This document shows, piece after piece, positions 61,698-64,000 of a DNA stretch of 64,000 nt. The DNA comes from Benincasa hispida (Eukaryota > Streptophyta > Magnoliopsida > Cucurbitales > Cucurbitaceae). Below the pieces are notes generated by a model. That model ran no database searches, was not told the origin of the DNA, and saw only the letters and a program-made list of their open reading frames with translations. Every line of letters begins with the position of its first letter. Position 1 is the first letter of the stretch. The translations under genes were made by a program, and so were the position numbers. The stretch covers positions 83,118,156 to 83,182,155 of the forward strand of contig NC_052357.1 of assembly GCF_009727055.1 (NCBI RefSeq), read 5' to 3'.

Positions 61698-62609
61698 TAT
61701 TAGCCTGACATATTGTATGCATCGAATTTGGCTTGAAGAAAACTAGAAAGGCTCGACAGAACCACAACGCAAATTGAACCCTGCGATGAAAGAGATTGTT
61801 AAAAAAGAAATAATCAAATAGTTAAATGTTGGCATTATCTACTTTATCGTAGACAGCACGTGGGTCAGCCCCATGCAATGTGTTCTAAAAAAGGGTGGGA
61901 TGACAGTACTTCCTAGTGCAAACAACGAGTTGATCCCCATGAGGACTGTCACAGGTTGGCGAATTTGTATGAACTACAGGAAACTCAATGCGGCGACAAA
62001 GAAAGATCATTTCCCCTTACCTTTCATTGATCAAATGCTCGACCGACTAGCAGGGAATGACTATTTCTGGTTCCTTAATGGGTATGCAGGCTATAACCAA
62101 ATTATGATCGCACTAGAGGATCAAGAAAAAACCATGTTCACATGTCCATATGGAACGTTTGCCTTTCGTCACATGCCTTTTGGACTATGCAATGCACCTA
62201 ATACGTTTCAAAGGTGTATGATGGCAATCTTCTCCGAGTACCTTGAAGACTAAGTTGAAATATTTCTGGATGATTTCTCAGTCTATGGGCAAACATATGA
62301 AATCTGTCTGAAAAACTTGGAGAGAATATTGAAAAGATGTGAAGAAACTAATTTGGTGCGAACTGGGAAAAGTGCCATTTCATGGTTAAAGAAGGAATTG
62401 TGCTTGGGCACAAGGTTTCAAATAATGGGCTAGAGGTAGATAAAGCAAAAATTGAAGCTATAGAAAAACTTTCACCTCAGCAAATGTGAAAGCTTTGAGG
62501 AGTTTCTTAGGACACGCGGGGTTTTACAGAAGATTTGTGAAAGACTTCTCAAAATCGCTCGACCATTGAATGCATTGTTGGAAGCTGATAGACCTTTTTA
62601 CTTTGATCT
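61698..62609 (+). pseudogene. Athila-type gypsy reverse transcriptase fragment
   Basis: RT of an Athila-type Ty3/gypsy element. Order: CMHRIWLEEN (about 61710), KLNPAMKEIVKKEIIK, STWVSPMQCVLKKGGM (about 61855-61905), TGWRICMNYRKLNAATKKDH, FPLPFIDQMLDRLAGND, TMFTCPYGTFAFRHMPFGLC (about 62140-62200), CNAPNTFQRCM, then EIFLDDFSVYG (about 62252-62285) with both catalytic Asp kept, NLERILKRCEETNLV, VLGHKVS.N and FLGHAGFYRRFVKDFSK. A stop lies just before the catalytic motif (after EYLED), with frameshifts near 62350 and 62490. It ends where an LTR takes over. It is not obviously the missing part of the gag-protease fragment at 4440-6640, but belongs to the same broad lineage. Confidence 0.88.
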
Positions 62610-64000
62610 GAAGGATCTCATACCGAGAGTTCCATGAACGTGTTTAGATTGCTCCGATTTCACAGTGACCGAAACACAAACGTCATACATTCAATACATA
62701 CAGTTATGCATATAAACCTAATTATCGGCATGCTCAGAATATAGTAAAAATCATGGAAAGGGTTCATACCAGATGAAGACACTCTTCAAACATCTGAACC
62801 CTAAGCAGCGGAAACCTCCAATGGATCTACCAGCACCCGATGAGTATGTCAACTGCAACAACACGATCAGAATGTACACAAACACTGCAGCGGGGACGAC
62901 ACCACCACAAGAGAAACCGGGTATCCTCGGGGTAAAAAACCCAAAGAGTGGGCTTTAGTGAGTTTGGTAGAGGATGGAGAAGAACGCGTCGTGTAGACGA
63001 TAAGCAAGTGGGAGATGAAACTTTGTTATCGTATAGCGAAAATGTTTATCGTATAGTAGAGCTACACGATCGTGTATGAAAGACTGAACGATCCTTTATG
63101 AAAAACGTATACGATCGTTTAGAGAAAACGTGAGACAGACGATCGTTTAAACAGACAAGCTTCTATCGTATAGGCTCTCGCGATCGATTTCACGGATTCT
63201 TTGGGTGCGGACGAAAATTATGAATGCACGATTTTTTTTCTTTTTAAAATGAAAACAATTTTTATTGTTTTAATCTGCCCGTTACCATAACCATCGCAGC
63301 CAACTTCCCACGTTCGAACGTGGATAAATTCGTTAATTATCAAATAATTAATCAATTAATTTAATTAATAAATATAATCATATTATATTTATATCCTATA
63401 GTTTGATATCACATATCTACTATGGTATTTTTTCCTCTACTTGTTATGAATCATATTTATATCTAATTTCCTCCAAAATAATGTATCTCATACATTTAGG
63501 CAATTATATCATATATAATTAACCACTCCAATTATATCATATATAATTGAATTTCCTCTTGTCAATTTGAACATTTCAAATTAACCCAAACACTGGTTCT
63601 CGACTTTATCCAAGCTTCCCAGGTGACCTAATAGACTTGTGGCTCGAAGCTCCAATGATACGTGAATAGCTGACTAAACTCTTTAGCCATCAGATCCACC
63701 ATCCGTTAACTATCAGTGATTCCACTAAAGACCAAAACCTAAACTCTTCTTACCACAGATATATTTCTGTGTCCATCAGATATAACCAATCATGAGTACG
63801 ATGACCCTTCACAGATGCTAGTAAGTACAGTTGGGCCAATTTACCGTTTTGCCCCTGTAGTTATATCTCACTCCGTAAGTACCACTGATTCCTCTAATGA
63901 ACATCTCTCGGGCCAAGAGAAGGTGTGTGGCACCACAATGTTCAAGCCCTGGAATCAGCCCTTAAGGGAACCATCTATCTACTTACCTCTGCCTCGGGGA
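62610..64000 (-). repeat. Copia-type LTR (Y-like), cut by window end
   Basis: Minus-oriented relative of 53711-55832, inserted in or after the Athila RT. Shared blocks in order from its end: 'aaggatctc', 'tgaccgaaa', 'cagcggggacgacacc', the CGATCGTTTAG cluster, the AT-rich part and 'ttaccgttttgcccctgtagtta'. Its start lies beyond 64000. Confidence 0.7.
62985..63190. repeat. CGATCGTTTAG / TATCGTATAG motif cluster
   Basis: About ten units (cgtgtagacgat, ttatcgtatagcg, acgatcgtgtatg, acgatcctttatg, acgatcgtttagag, ctatcgtatagg). The densest and best preserved cluster of this motif family in the window. Confidence 0.8.

Noticed and set aside
4440..62609. Athila gag-protease (4440-6640) and RT (61698-62609) as two halves of one element
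   Set aside because: They are 55 kb apart with many independent elements between, and no shared LTR links them; separate decayed copies are simpler.

Overview
The window is dicot plant nuclear DNA, and the transposon families point to a cucurbit (Cucumis-like). This rests on AT-rich introns, a five-exon plant bHLH gene of the RSL class, and layers of nested plant retrotransposons (Ty1/copia and Ty3/gypsy) plus a Mutator-like (MULE) DNA transposon. The species call is inference from remembered family resemblance, not from a search. Only one gene looks intact: a class II RSL root-hair-type bHLH transcription factor on the minus strand at 21284-23241. Nearly all other coding signal is decayed transposon protein.

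Layout. 1-3050: end of a copia element (RNase H, polypurine tract, LTR), plus strand. 3050-9035: remains of an Athila-type gypsy element (tRNA-Asp-like primer site, gag, protease) running into a truncated LTR of another gypsy family that carries short tandem repeats. 9036-15718: 5' half of a minus-strand copia element (LTR, primer binding site, long leader, gag-protease-integrase-RT). 15726-20711: 3' end of a SIRE-like copia element (envelope-like ORF remnant, purine tracts, LTR) whose LTR holds an inserted Athila-type LTR. 20712-25100: the bHLH gene island. About 25100-39580: a MULE with a dead transposase on plus and a DUF1985-type accessory gene on minus. It is filled with a GATAGA/TCTATC hairpin repeat and broken by a 2.6 kb solo gypsy LTR with a perfect 5-bp target duplication and by a tail-to-tail pair of copia-type LTRs. 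39581-41940: gene-poor unique DNA. 41941-47148: an almost complete, fairly young copia element (minus) with two LTRs about 3% apart. 47149-48690: unique DNA with no supported gene. 48690-61016: minus copia fragments and a tangle of copia-type LTRs, including a near-perfect head-to-head LTR palindrome centred near 57386 and a second copy of the tail-to-tail LTR pair. 61119-62609: a gypsy LTR end, then an Athila reverse transcriptase. 62610-64000: another copia-type LTR cut by the window edge.

The most unusual structures are the GATAGA hairpin repeat confined to non-coding parts of the MULE, the twice-repeated tail-to-tail LTR composite, the LTR palindrome, and two short motif families inside retroelements: near-palindromic GTTGCAA and CGATCGTTTAG. 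No RNA gene, CRISPR array or bacterial-type operon was seen.
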